64,000 bases of DNA from Girardinichthys multiradiatus (lineage: Eukaryota > Chordata > Actinopteri > Cyprinodontiformes > Goodeidae). The DNA is taken from the NCBI RefSeq assembly GCF_021462225.1, contig NC_061798.1, positions 19,180,820-19,244,819 on the forward strand. Reading direction: 5' to 3'. Below the pieces are notes generated by a model, which saw nothing but the letters and a program-made list of their open reading frames with translations, was not told the origin of the DNA and did no database searches. Numbering within the stretch: the stretch's first letter is position 1; every line of letters starts with the position of its first letter. Shown one piece after another: positions 46,101-58,800 of the stretch. A program made the position numbers and the translations under genes.

Positions 46101-47121
46101 TATAGAGATTTTGGCTTGCAGTTAGGGTTATGCTTTCTTATTTCTGTCTTTATCCACAGCACCTCGGGTGTTTTTGTGAGCTTTTGTGTGTCATTTTCAC
46201 ACTGGTTCCACTACCATCTAAAACCAGCTCCCTGCTGGCTCTCAACACCAGCATTAATATGTTTCTTTAAGCAAACTGTTATCTCAGATAGCCTATTGAA
46301 ATCTCCCTACGTATCCTCTCAGTAAATTTCCTGTTTCCCGAGGAGGTGCTTTTCACAGGAAAGGCGCCTGAACAATGGAGCAAGTGAAGCAACTGCTCCT
46401 CTATATTTATGAGTTGGGGGGCAAACTTAACACTAAAAACTGAAGTCTCTTTCTTTTGCTATGTGGTTTACTCACCATTGGAGCAACAATATGCTGGTAA
46501 CCATTTTCCAGGCTTGGCTAACTTGTAAACTCTTAAGTGTCTGGGAAAAATTGCAAGAATTTTCAAAAAGAACAGAAGTTGTCAGCAGGGATCATAGAAT
46601 CAAACACTTCCTAAATAAAACCCCTGACCAAACGTAAAACACGGAGCCTCAGTTAAAAACAATGTAAACATAATCTTCTGAGCAGCTAGCGAGGGGGTGT
46701 CCCATTGGGGTCTAGCTGTCTATATTATTCTGCAAAGTTTGCCTTGGACCGGTTTCCTCGAGAACAAACACTCTTGTTTTTGCTCAGGATGCTGGTGTCT
46801 ACTCGAGAGAGGGTGCACATGCTGCTCTGGTGACACGGTCGAAGTCTGGTGCTTTGGAGCTCCAGCTCGTCGTAGCTTGACATCCGAACGAAGGGACAGT
46901 AGCGGAAGACCTGCTTGAAGCCAGCCCTGAACCTGCAGTGAAAACAAAGCCCTGATGGGTCAAAGTTCTGTAAGATGGTTAGATGTGTTTTCAACTGAAT
47001 TTGTACCAACCTGCTGTTGAGGCAGCAGTAGATGATGGGATTGTACATGGTGGAGCTCATGGCCAGCCACAGCACTGACAAATAAACCTGCTGGATGTAC
47101 TTCCACTTAATCAGACTCTTA
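41666..47121. repeat. right arm of the palindrome
   Basis: Inverted partner of 31499-36962. In order along the plus strand it holds: the ARTC 3' fragment (41666-43121), a Tc1-like fossil (about 42115-42890) in its intron, spacer with the diverged polyadenylation block (about 43290-43350), a Tc1-like MITE (about 43737-44229), spacer (44230-44969), a CACATGTG-rich patch (about 44970-45175), a Tc1-like fossil (about 45180-45760), the tacr3 3' flank, and tacr3 exons 5 and 4. It continues without a break into the rest of tacr3, so it is the original arm and the left arm is the copy. Confidence 0.93.
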
Positions 47122-50100
47122 TCGAGACCGGTCACAATGAAGTAGACATGATATGGCAACCAGCAGAGGGCAAAGGTCACCACCACAATGATCATCATCT
47201 TTACCACCTTTATAAAGAAGCAGAAAGATGCAGAAAATATTAAAAGGTAAACAAAGAGATCTTTTCACAGCATTAAGATAATCAAATTCACGGATATCCG
47301 CATGAATATGAATGCTGATTCTTTTTTAGGGACTAATTATTGTGCTAAGTTGTTGCACCATGCTCTGGCAATGATAAAGAAACCTTCAAAAAATCCAGGA
47401 TCCAAATCCAGCATCACCACCAAAACTAATCATCTGTTCCTTGTCCTAATATGCACCTTGTTTGAAAATTTCATCCAAATCCGCTCATAACATTTTGAAT
47501 TATTTTGCAAACAGACAGATGGACAGACCAATGGTAACAAAAAACATAACCTCCTTGGAGGAGGTAATTAAACTGAACATCAGTACAGAATCAGAACACA
47601 CACAGCCTCCATGGTGAACGTGTGTTCTTTCTGTCTGGTTTGCATCACGTTTATTTGCAGCATAGTGGTCAAGTTTAAAACTATCCCAACCAGGGAGCAG
47701 GTAGAACCAGAGTTGTGTTGAGGTGAGTCCCACCACAAAAATGTGTTTCCCCACCAGTTCTACTCTGCTGTCACAGTCTTGTGCTTCTACACAGAGTTTT
47801 ATGGTCACGGGCAATAACTTTTTTTGCGCATTAAAGTATACTTCATGACCTACATTATCTATATTAAATACATGCAACCTGACCAAATTTTGTTACCAAA
47901 TTCCAAAATGGTCTTATTCACTTCCTAAATAAAACCCTTGACCATTTCAGTTAAGTTACTGCTTACTCCAGTCACTCCTAAACTGGCATAAAGTTTGAGG
48001 TGGATTTAGTTTAAGGTGCAGGTCATGTGTACACCAACACAGTCACCCACTGAAAGAACCTAGCTGCCTTTTATACCCCGTATAAGTGAAACCATGAATG
48101 AGGGAAAACAGAACAAGAAGTGAACAATATTTACTGGAATCTAACTCCAGAAACAATAAATAGTACCTGATAAATATTTGCATAAATACAAAACATTACA
48201 ACTAAACAAAACGAAGGTCAATCAAAAGAATAATTCAAATTTAACATAACTCTAATAAGCACTACCCTCCTAATCACATTGATTTTCTCCAAGAGCTTTT
48301 GAACAGCACCTGGTGCATGTTTTTCACCTTTTGCTGCTCCGTCCTGCTGAGAAGACAAACCAGGAAGAGGTTAGTGCTTGTTCCACACAATGGTTATAAT
48401 ATTAAACTGAAACCAATAGAAACCAATAGAAATTTAAGACGAAACGAATTAACATCTGAAACGGCATTGTCTTTACAGAGAAAGGATGGCCAGTCCCTCT
48501 GCTTCTCAAGAATGTCGCCTCAAATGTCTGAACACAACTACAACAAAGAACTTAAACAAACCAAACCATGCGGTCTGTAACTCAATCATAAATCACACAT
48601 CGACATTCACATTTCAGAAAGTAATGGAACTGCAGGGCTCCACTGAACTGGAGACCAAGGAGAGACCATTGAGCTATTTTTAAATGACAAACCTTGAACA
48701 GAGTCTAGAATAATAGCCAATAAAGTACATGCAGTTAATTCTGAAACAATTGCATCATCTTTAAATATAACTTAATGACAAAGTCTCCCTGACTGTAAAA
48801 AGACTGTCCAGTACCATGAATAACAGCAGCTTACAGGTCAGGTTCACAGCAGACTAGATCATTCCTGAGTTTTACTGTTTAGTAAGTCTCTAGATGCCAT
48901 ATGTGCATCAGCACACTAGGTCTTTGTCACCATTTGACCAAAATTTGAAATCCCATCTATAAAAGAAATTAGTAGACCACATTGAAGATTCAGTCCTTTT
49001 TTAGTCACCTCTACTTCCAGGGACTGGCCAGAGACAGTTCAGAAGGGGAGCACACAGAAACATTTAGCCAAGAATACCAAAGGAAAAAAGGTGTGAAATA
49101 TTCTAAAAAACCGTTTGATTTTATTATGTTACATCATTTAAAGAAGTGGTCATTATACAGTTAAGCCCAAAGTTTTTCAAAAGATTTGGGATTTTTTATT
49201 ATTTTTATTCAACCAATAAATTTGTTCCTGGAATAATTTTCATCCCACAAAACATTAACATCGAATTAAAAATTACATGAAGAAAAAATACAGTGAAAAT
49301 CTTTATTGGTATTAATGCAATTAAATGCTTATGATTTCTGACCAGCTTTCTGCATCTTTTATGTTTTGTTGTGCTTGTACTGTGTTTCTGTAGGATTCAT
49401 TTATGGATTTAGTCTGTAGATGCATGTTAGAGGTAAACATATGGCCTAGTAGCCTGCAAATAAATTGTCCAGACTAATAAAGTTGTCTGAATCTGAATTT
49501 ATGTTAACAGCTAGGCCTCCTTGCCATCACCCTAATGTTAGGCTCTCTCCACAGATTGGTTTTGAGAATCTGGTCAGGATTCTGGCCAGGCCACTGCAAA
49601 ATGTTAATATTACTTCCAGTCAGAAGAAACATGTTAGTTTTAACCTAAATCTGCAGAGGGCATGAATTACTTCTGGTATGACTGTAGGAATGACGAGTTT
49701 TTAATAAAACCAGTGCACAAAAGTAAATCTATTTGACAGTGATCACAGATGTTACATAAGATGTATTGAATAACTTTTGGGTGTTTGATAATAAAAAAAA
49801 TCAACTTTAATCATTCTGGTGTTGGTTTAATGTTGATATTCCAGTGTACGATTAAACTGGAAAGCCCCACGAGCTCATACCTGGCTGTCAAAAACTGTAG
49901 TGGTTGTTGGAGAAACACAAATAATAACAAATAAGAACTCTGGGTTTGATCCTAACTACTTAACTTTTGCTAACTTTACCAATGTCTTTGTCTCCATTAA
50001 ACTTTTCCATTCATATTTCCATTCATATTTGGAGGAAGGTGGCCTTCTGAGTAGATAAAGGTCAGCAATGACGTACCAGCCCCAGCAGGTTCCCTGCTGC

Positions 50101-53100
50101 AATGATGAGAGACCACTACAAGCTGGTGTGTTACAGCCCAATGCAGAGATGCAGGAGTCCAAAAGAAGCAGACCATCAGCAGATGCTTCTCTGCAACAAG
50201 GAGATTATCTGCTTCTACAAAATGTAGCTCCTGGATTCTGCCCTTGAACTAATGCGTTATACCTGATGTGTTCTCACGCTACACATACTGTACAATAAAT
50301 TTTATATTCCTCACCAGAGTCCAACCAAATATTGGACCCTGTGATTATGTTTACTTCCAAAGGCCTTTAATAGATAACAGAACATCCAGCACTTAGTTTC
50401 TTATTAAACTGTCCAAAGCTAAGCATAAATTATTTTCATGCCTTTCTATTTTTTTATCATGCATTCTTATAACATCTGTTGAATGAGAACCAGATGATAC
50501 TCTGTTGTATTATTAAAGATCAATAATGAAATTCATTGTTGGGAATAATCCCTGTGCCGTCTCAATAAATTCTCATCATCCCAGCTGTGACGTCCCTAAT
50601 CCCTGCGCAGCCCACACAGTGGCAGATGATGACAAAATGCATTTAATCATGTGTTTGCAAGTCTACAGAATTACACTGCAGCATATTGGTACATGTGGGT
50701 GCTAAAGGGGGATTTCCTTTCACAGCATGTCTGCAGATTCTCACACTAGATCTTGATAAAGAAATCGTGAAACTTTAGACAACTATAATTCAGCTAATTG
50801 TCATTAAGGAATTAGTAGTGATTTTCTGATCATTTCTCATACTGCAGTAAGAAAAGAAACCTTTGAAACAAAGATTCATATATTAGCATTTGCCACTGAC
50901 ACATATTAATAAAAATGATACTTTAAGAGAGACATGATGGTGAACTGAGGCATTATATTTTAAAATCATTTACACAGACATGAATCATTTTTTCAGTTTT
51001 TTGGTCGTATTGCAATTTCTTGCAAGCAGAAATAAATGTAATGAAAATACTCATTCACTGTTCTTGGTGGCAGTTTATAAAATTAATCAACCATAAAATG
51101 TTGGTGAGCCAAATGATTGAAGTATGTCAAATAATGAAACTGAAAATTCTGTGAATTCTGCTTTAAAACAAAGAAAATTGGTTAAAAAATAGTTTAAAAC
51201 AGAACAGATTATTTCATGCAACTTTTTCTAAAAAAGTGAAGTAGGTACAAGTCTGGATTCAAGCACATTTTGTCATTTAATTTCATCACTGTTATGTGTC
51301 TGAAGCAGCAACGCCTGCTTTGCAATAGTTAGTTTAGGAAATTAATGACAGCTGGCAAGTGAGTATAGAAGAGTGCAACCTTTTACCTATCCGTGAATGA
51401 GACTGGATCTTTGCACCAAACGCTTGGGGGTTATTTCTCAGTTACATTACAGCAGGACTCGACCTTTGATCAAAACAAGACTTTAAACACATTTTTTCTT
51501 TTTTTTCTTTTTAAACAAGATGGATTGAATGTAGATTTATATTTTCCTTTCTACAGTGAAGAAACTGTTTAGAATATGCTGCAGCATTTGCTGCAAAATT
51601 AGTCCTGTCTTTCATCCCTTGTTTTATATATGGTGTTTTTTTAGTTTTTCTTTATGGATGCCTTATTTAGTTATTGATTATTTATCTGTTTGCATCAAGG
51701 GGAGAATTGTGACCCAATTTGTGCTTGTGGACACTGCACAACTGTGCAATGACAATAAAGACTCTTAAAAAACATTCACCTACAGTATGTAACTGTCTTG
51801 TCTTTAAAGTAAACGATTCTTCATTCCTTTTGAAATAAGGCCCAGTTAAAATAGGGTAAAACAGTCCCACAATGTTAGTAGCTCTAGTTGTGAAAAAAGC
51901 TTTTTCTCTGCTGCTTTCCCAGCATTCCAATCTCATTCCAATCTCAATGCGTCTGCCACAGATATTAAATCTGCACAAGAATGTTTCCTTGATGAGATTT
52001 CTATGTACCTATGGGAGGTTTTTGCACCTTCACAATCAGTTTGAGTTCTGTTGTAGAGGAGGAAACCCAGCTAATGTTTCCTTCAGCATTTCAACAGCAT
52101 ACGAGGATTCAGGTTTCTATACAGAGTGCACACCACATACTGCACCATGTTGTACAATAATAAACTGGTGCAACACACCAAAGCTCTGAAATCTGTCATT
52201 TTTTTATTCTTACACTGCAACTGTTGCAGTGGAACTCCTTATTGCTAAAGATTTTCTTTGCATTTTTCTTTTTTGACAGTGTGACAAATCCATTCTACAT
52301 TTAAACTACAGACACAATGAACCACTATGCCCTTACCACAGAAGTTTGCATGTTATAGGGAGCCCATTGTTTTCATGTTGTAACCTGGAAGCCCTCTCCA
52401 AATACCTTTTTTGTCTTAGTACTGGACGTTTAAAGATTGGTGCCAACATTTCTTATGACTTCCACTATCGGATAACAGATTATAAATCCCACATGTTGCT
52501 GCTTGTATTGTTCCTCTGCACAGCCACAAGGCTTTTAGTGAGCAAGTGCTGTCTAGCAGACTTTAAGTTTAGTCTCATTATCTGCCTGCTTATTTGTCAG
52601 CAATGTTAACACATCAGCAAAGATAACTCAAAAGCAAACCGTTACTGAGATTACAAGAGATGAGCAGATGCATAACTACAAGCAAATGTCATATTTAGAT
52701 GTTTTTGTTTTTCCCTTGATTGATTTCATGTCAAATATTTGAATTCCAGATGTTTTCAATGTTTATATAAAACAACAAAAGAATAGAAGATTGTTAAAAG
52801 TCATGTTGATAGATTTACATGGTGGTTACCTTCCTTTTAGCCCGGAGCTGTGCATGATAGTTTTCAGATGAGTCTCCAGGGACCTCGCTTCCCCACAGCG
52901 ACAATCCGATTATCGTATAAGTAATGCCCATCACAGCTAAGGGCAGCACGTAAACCAGAACAGTAACTATGATGTGATACCTGGACAAATAAAGACATAG
53001 ATTACCAAGATGCCCCAGAGCATGTGATGGACAAAATGCTAAAAGGGAGAAAGAAAGATCAGCTAGAACTGAAGATCATCTTGCTTTGGAGTTTTAAAAA

Positions 53101-55846
53101 TGAGGATTGCTGTGTAGCCTCACATGAAAGGGTCATCAGCCATGCGGGGCCAGGCCACATAGCAGAAGGTCCTGCCTGGTAATGATCTGGTTGTGGAGAA
53201 GTAACAGAGAGGGAAGGCCAGAACCACAGCAAGGGTCCAGATACAGAAGATAACTCCTAATGTGGCCTTGGCAGACAGACGAGGCTTCAGAGGGTAGATG
53301 ATCGCCATGTATCTGTATGTTGGACATCACGGAAGAAATGGATTTACTAGAACCTAAACATAGGTTGACTTACACTGCCTGTCCAAAATATAGTCAAAAA
53401 CAACAGCAGATTTTAAAGCTATGATCAGTAGCAAAAGTAAGAGCATTTCCACAACGCAAAGGGAAGTTGAAAGTCTGGGACTAAACAGTTGGAGTAAACT
53501 TAAGAATACCACTGATCAATGGAAGATGGTTACGTAGTTATCCAGTCCAGATGTACCCTGTTCCACAGTGATGGGTAAGGAGAGAGACACATGAAGTGAT
53601 GTGCGCATCACGCTTAGTGCCTACCACACAAACCTGATCTAGGGTTGCTACAGGTGGCCAGCCTTGTGCGCCTAAAGAAAGAGGTCAGCTGATGAATATA
53701 TTAAATTACCAGGTTATTCCATCTGTGAATTCCTTCTCTCATGATGGCACGGGCATATTCCATGCCATCCGAGAATCCAATTCATTTGGACTCTCACAGC
53801 AGGCAAAAATGTATTGTAACTCTGGAAAGAATTGTTTTGACATTGCAGAAGCGTTTCAAAATTATACCTCAGTTAATGAGTGCCTCAATCAAACCTAAAG
53901 GCAGTCCAGGAAAATAATGTGCAGTTATCAGAGTTTGTGACCTTTCTTTTTTTGGACAGACAGTGTAAATGCATTCTTTAGGGATTTTCACTTTTGGTTA
54001 TCTGAATACCATTGTGGAAAAAGTTGACTCATTTATTAACTGGACCTGAGTTAGACTGAATTATGTAATTGTTGGGGGTCAAACTCTCCATATTTGTCAG
54101 GTAAATGACTCTACTGCGCAGCTCAGCATTTGTCACAGCAACTGACGTCACAGCTCAATAGGCGTCGAAGCTCTGACGTCATCAGAGCTTATAAAAACCC
54201 AAGGAAACAAACTTTTAACTGCCATTTTCAGCTGTAGTGAACCGCTACGCTCGGGGGGCGATCTTTGGAGAATAGAAGCTCGCGGGCGGGTTTACTTTTC
54301 CTCCACACAGGGTTAGATAAAAAAACAAACAAAAAGAAACCACAATATACTAAGCTAAACATCTGACATAGAACTGTCACATCCATCATCTGAAAAGGAA
54401 AACACACAACTCAAAAGCTGCCAAGACATGGTTATTCACCTAAACTGACACACCAGGTAAGGAAAGCATTAACCAGAAAAGCAACAAAGATGGTAACTCT
54501 GGAGGAGCTGCAAAGATCCACATCTCAGATGGGAGAATGTATTGGAAGGACAGCTGCTAGTTATACACTCTGCTAACCTAGTCTCTATTTTTGAATTATT
54601 GGAAGAAGGCAAAAATAATTCCCCGCTGCAGTGTAGCTGAAACCATTTAGCAAACATGTGAAAAAAGATGCTCTGCTCAAATGAGACCTAAACTGAACTG
54701 TGTGTAGTCAGAGTTAGTGGACTAAGAGATAAAGGTCTCAGAGTTAAAAAAAAAAAAATCCTATTGAGATTTTTTGGTAAGACTTGATAATTGATGTTCA
54801 ATGACATTTCAGTCTGGCTGAGCTTGAGCTACATTGCAAAGAAATCTAAGTAAACTTTGTGTTTCTAGATGTGTACAACTGGTAGAGAAAGACACAGGCC
54901 GTGCAGCTTGTACTGCAGCAACAGCAGTGATTCTAAAAACTGTTAAATCAGGGGTCTCAATAAGAAACAGACTTCACACTTTTCAAAATTTTATTTGTAA
55001 GGAATTTTAATAATAAATAAACATGTATCATTTTTCTTCCACTTCACAATTATACTTTGTGCTGGTCTGTCACCCTCCCAAAAAAAACTGGAAAAGATTT
55101 CATGGTGTTGAGGTCAACACTCTAAATGACCTTTTCTGTCTCGTTCAATCATTGTTTCAAACCAACCTCTGTTAAAGAAGATCTGGCGGCTCCCACCAGA
55201 CTGATTTCTTTTTGTGTTTTGAGTTTCTTTTATTATGTTTTTGTTCCCTAAAAAAAACTTCTAGAAGTAATTGTTCTTCTTTTCTCTACATCAGGCAGTT
55301 GTAGTAAGAATTGTCAGGTTAGGATTTATTGCTGTCAAAATGTTAAAAATATCGAGTCAGCTAAATTGAGAACAAATGCTGTCTTTTACTTTTGCACTTA
55401 TCAGTCATCACATGCACAGTTCAACCAAATAAGACTTAAACAATTTGTATAATCTTGTCCTACCTGTCCAAGGCTATCGCGGTCATGGAGTAGATGCTGG
55501 CAAACACAGCTGTGACCGGGAAGAAGTTGTGGAACCTGCAGTAGACCTCTCCAAAGTACCAGTCTCCGTGGGCCGCGTAGATGAAGTTGATGAGGGTGTT
55601 GAAGGCAGCCATGGAGGCGTCGGAGAAAGCCAGGTTCAGTAGGCAGTAGTTGGTGACGGTCCTCATCCGCTTGTGCGCAAGAATGACCCAAATTACGATC
55701 AAGTTGCCGAAGACGGCCACCACCAGCACCGTGATGTATGCCACGGACCAGAGCGCAATGCGCCACGCAGGCTGCGCGAACTGGTTGGTCAGGACCCTGG
55801 TGGTGGCCGTGGTGGTGGTGTTGGAGCCATCACGTTCAGGGGCCAT
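46725..55846 (-). CDS. tacr3: tachykinin receptor 3 (neurokinin B receptor), complete, five exons
   Basis: Exons, in transcript order: 55846-55464, 53312-53124, 52980-52830, 47207-47011 and 46932-46725 (TAA). Joined, they encode 375 residues. It is a class A, Gq-coupled receptor for neurokinin B-type peptides in neurons. Visible landmarks: N-glycosylation site N9, [14 protein letters not shown] before helix 1, [21 protein letters not shown]76 in helix 2, C103 and C178 for the extracellular disulfide, DRY at 127-129, CWLPYHVYF in helix 6, NPIIY at 297-301, CC at 302-303 as lipidation site, and [12 protein letters not shown] in the tail, which favours TACR3 over TACR1 and TACR2. It is shorter than human TACR3 (465), mainly at both ends. 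No defect is seen. Teleosts have several tacr3 paralogs; which one this is remains open. Exon 1 is GC-rich, unlike its surroundings. Confidence 0.94.
47310..47570 (+). mobile_element. RTE/BovB-like LINE 3' scrap in tacr3 intron 3
   Basis: The order atccaggatccaaatccagc, atcaccaccaaaac, gaaaatttcatccaaatccg, cagacagatggacagac, then cataacctccttggaggagg matches the 3' end of an abundant teleost non-LTR repeat, which usually ends with acataacctccttggcggag. Non-coding. Family name inferred. Confidence 0.6.
47571..49139. other. tacr3 intron 3, nothing recognised
   Basis: No exon or RNA gene recognised. A direct doubling of aaaccaatag lies at about 48411-48430. Short open frames carry no motif. 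Confidence 0.4.
49140..49665 (-). mobile_element. Tc1-like fossil in tacr3 intron 3
   Basis: It starts with gttaagcccaaagtttttca at the left. The right part reads gccatcaccctaatgttagg, ctctccacagattggttttg, ggccaggccactgcaaaatg and ttaatattacttccagtcag. The last blocks resemble the reverse complement of the 5' transposase region of a fish Tc1-like family. No coding capacity remains. Confidence 0.6.
49666..52829. other. rest of tacr3 intron 3
   Basis: No exon recognised over about 3.2 kb. The patch at 51540-51770, ending gcaatgacaataaagactct, looks like the 3' tail of a retrotransposed sequence. A doubled ccattcatattt lies at about 50007-50031. Otherwise AT-rich and unassigned. Confidence 0.4.
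53373..53965. mobile_element. Tc1-like MITE/fossil in tacr3 intron 1
   Basis: The ends are cactgcctgtccaaaat and the inverse tttttttggacagacagtg, flanked by TA on both sides (593 bp). The interior has traces of transposase DNA such as tgcatgccatccgagaatc-like text at 53753-53775 but no usable frame. Confidence 0.75.
54070..54345 (+). promoter_or_regulatory. promoter-like island: two perfect CREs plus TATA box (possible solo LTR)
   Basis: TGACGTCA occurs twice, at 54143-54150 and 54174-54181, 31 bases apart, with TATAAAA following at 54190-54196. The downstream part (54240-54300) is GC-rich, unlike the surrounding intron. This geometry is that of a cAMP/ATF-responsive promoter reading plus, antisense to tacr3, from intron 1. 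It could be a real internal promoter or the U3/R part of a solo LTR (a candidate start is TGTTGGGGG at about 54069). I found no paired LTR or coding retroelement nearby. Confidence 0.5.
54740..55090 (+). mobile_element. Tc1-like fossil near tacr3 exon 1
   Basis: Blocks gctgagcttgagctacattg, tttctagatgtgtacaactg and gtagagaaagacac, followed by tccacttcacaattatactt and tgtgctggtctgtcac, follow the 3' part of the fish Tc1-like family also seen at 17180 and 61811. Heavily decayed. Confidence 0.65.
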
Positions 55847-58800
55847 TCCCCGAAGGTCCTCAAAGGGCTCCGGTGCTCCTGAATGCCTCTGATGTGAAGG
55901 AGAGAGCGGTCCTGATGCTTGGAGCGGGGCTCTGCAAATGTGGAGTGGGCGTGTCCCAAGAGTTTCGAATAAAAATGGTTTCAGGGTTAGGTGGAGTCAG
56001 ACTCTGGGGTAAAACTCCCATCAACCCCCTCAGACTGTCCTGAGAATAAACCCTCCAGTTATTCTATGTTCATACTCCAAACCCAGATTGTTTATATCTG
56101 AGAGGAGATGCTGATCAGTTTAAAGGCCACATAGGTGCTGCACAAATAGTTCAGAAAAGCTCAAGATGAAATAAATATGATCACTAAGCAGGGTCTTTTT
56201 TTCTTTCTACATTTTCCCTCAGAAATACAATTTAGAAGACTGTTTTCTCTTTTCAAACATTAATAAATAAACCGGTCGAACAAGCTTTCATTCCAAGTTC
56301 TAAAAAGATTAATTCCTGCGTTTAGAGGCATCTGGGTTGTTAGGGATTGCACTGGGTCTGATACAGTTAATCCTTTGCCGTGAAAAGCAAAGATCAGATA
56401 TGAATGCTTGTTGTGTAACCATAATCTCACTGTAAAGCGGGAGTGTGGTGCATGAAGCACATGATGAAAATCCCTGGCTTATACTGTCCTGGAATGCTTC
56501 TCCTAAAACAGAAATTAATGAATTCTTGTTAAGGCAAACTCAACTTAACCTAATTTGTAGGTTTAACTATCCTCAGTGTGTGTTCTGTGTGTTGTCCTGA
56601 CACACTGCTTTAAGTACTTTGTAAATTATTTGGTATTCCAGTATGCAAAAATATATATATTGTAGATCAAAAGAACACTAAAAGAACAAAACAACATTGC
56701 ACCCAAAATCTAATCATACAGCCACTTTCAAGCAGTGGCTTAAGATTAAATGTGCATAGACATAATTAAACAGGGTCACAGAACAGAATATGGACAACTC
56801 ATACAATTGAAAGAGTACTGAAAGCGCTCATTTTTGTGTTTCTGAAATCCTTACTGAGGGAGGTTTGAATAAACAGAAGATTAAGATCAAACTTTACTCA
56901 TGTGAGTAAAAAAATGTCAACCATGTATCCTTTTTTGTTTCACTCATGTGCTTCTTTGCATTGGTCTATCCCAGTGATTCCCAGCCAGGAAGTAGTGGTA
57001 CGTGAGTAGGATGCAGGGGTTACATGGACACATTTCGGATGGGTGATACTTTATTTGGACCCAGGTGCAAAATACATCAAGCTTTTATCAACCAAAAGAG
57101 CAAAAAAGCCACAATAAAACAACCACAGGCAGGAAAGACTAGAGCAGGGGTGTCATTGCTGTTCACCTGTACAACACTCCACTACCAGGAGAGGAAGAGA
57201 GAGAAAAGTATCAGTTGTCTCAATAAAGCTCAGTTAAATGAGGAAAACAACGTAACAATCTGATATAGCGAGCCTGAATATTATTTTTGTTAAGTGTTCT
57301 ATTCCTGATTTTTGAAGCTTACATGTTGCTGAGCTCCAGTTTTTTGTTATGACAAAAGCATGTTTATTATTAATGTTGATTTTGCATTTATGTAGAATAC
57401 TTACTCACTTTCACAGCAACAGAGTTATTTTTATGTCTAATTTGAGCTGAAAAACACAAAATGCCTAAGAACTAAATGTTCAAGCTAAGGAGATTAAATA
57501 AAATGGTTTTCAAGCAATAATCAGTTTGAACACGTTTGACTGAGGGGGTACTCGTGGTATAACAAAATGGCTCAGGGGGCACACAAGTCAGAAAATGTAT
57601 AAAATCATAATAAAATGCAGTGAAGTTTGTTTAAACAGAAATACGAGAGACAGACACATTCGGCTAAAAAGAGACAATGGAAACAAAAAAAACAAATTAG
57701 TACATGAGGAAGAGGAACTATTAAGTTCACACCACCACAAAAACACAGACAATGGTCAAAAATGTCAAACGGAGACAGAAGAAGTGAGGAAGAGCTGGAT
57801 AAAGAGCACATTAGAGACAAAAACTCTAATAAAGAAGGTAGATAAAATGAATATGCACCCACCGAGTGTTGTGTGTTTGCCATGCAGACTGCTGAGCCAC
57901 ATGACCCCAGGGACCACAAGGTGTTTTAATCACCTTCATCATCTACAGATGTTGAAGAATTCACATCAAAGTCTGACATTACCTCACATGTTCTTTCACT
58001 GGAAAGCATCTGAACTCCTGTGAAGTTAGCCAATAAACCAACACAGCACAACAGGTATTAAAGTACTTGTTTCATATAGTGTCTTAAATCAGGTTTTAAT
58101 TTAAACATATTTTAAAGGCTTTGTCTTTGTGAAGCACTTTGTGATTTTTATCTGTTAAAGATACCACTGTATAAAAACATAAAAATAAAACTAAGTTACT
58201 ATACCTGTAAACAAATGGGAATCCGTCTCAATGATTATTTTGTTGGTCTCCTGATGTTTTACACTGCCAATTAGCGCATTTTTTACCTGCTGAGTTTGTT
58301 TTGATGAACCTCCATTGTTGGCTTGGTTCTGTCAAATTCGGATGTCACAGTCTTTGTTTTCTCTAAAAGCAGAACTCTCCTCCCCTTTTATCAGTCAGTC
58401 ATTTACTGCTAAGGAACATAAATCACGGAAGCTGTGCCCACTGTGAAAAGACCACAAGAAGGTCAGAAAGTCTGTTTTCCTCCCAGCAAGATCTCATTAC
58501 GCAGAGGCCACTTTGTTTAGACCACTCCCTGTCTCAAATGTCACTGTTCAAGCCGCTTCCAAACACGCCCTGTCCTCCATATTAAAAAGGTCACCATCCA
58601 CCAAGTAGCAGCTGATCGGATCATTAGCCGCATCCAAAGGGATTCCCCTTTGACTGTATGTGAATAATTCAGGCATAATTTAATCAAAGGTGGATGACAG
58701 CATGGCACAGGGTGAGTTGTTTGGTCCTGTGTTTGAACTGTGCGTGAAGTTAAACTCTTAAAGAGCAAGTAACACTACTGAGATAAAACAGTCCTGTGGA

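Noticed and set aside
54070..54345. Firm call of a retroviral or Gypsy solo LTR
   Set aside because: The start TG and the promoter layout fit, but no matching CA end, target duplication or second LTR could be found, so it is listed only as promoter-like.
55738..56043. Plus-strand open frames opposite tacr3 exon 1
   Set aside because: Shadow frames of a GC-rich receptor exon; they hold only runs such as WWWPWWW read from the antisense of the Thr-rich N-terminus.
57595..58023. 142-codon open frame on the plus strand
   Set aside because: Lys/Asn/Thr-rich low-complexity composition without any recognisable domain, no splice neighbours, and lies in repeat-like intergenic DNA.
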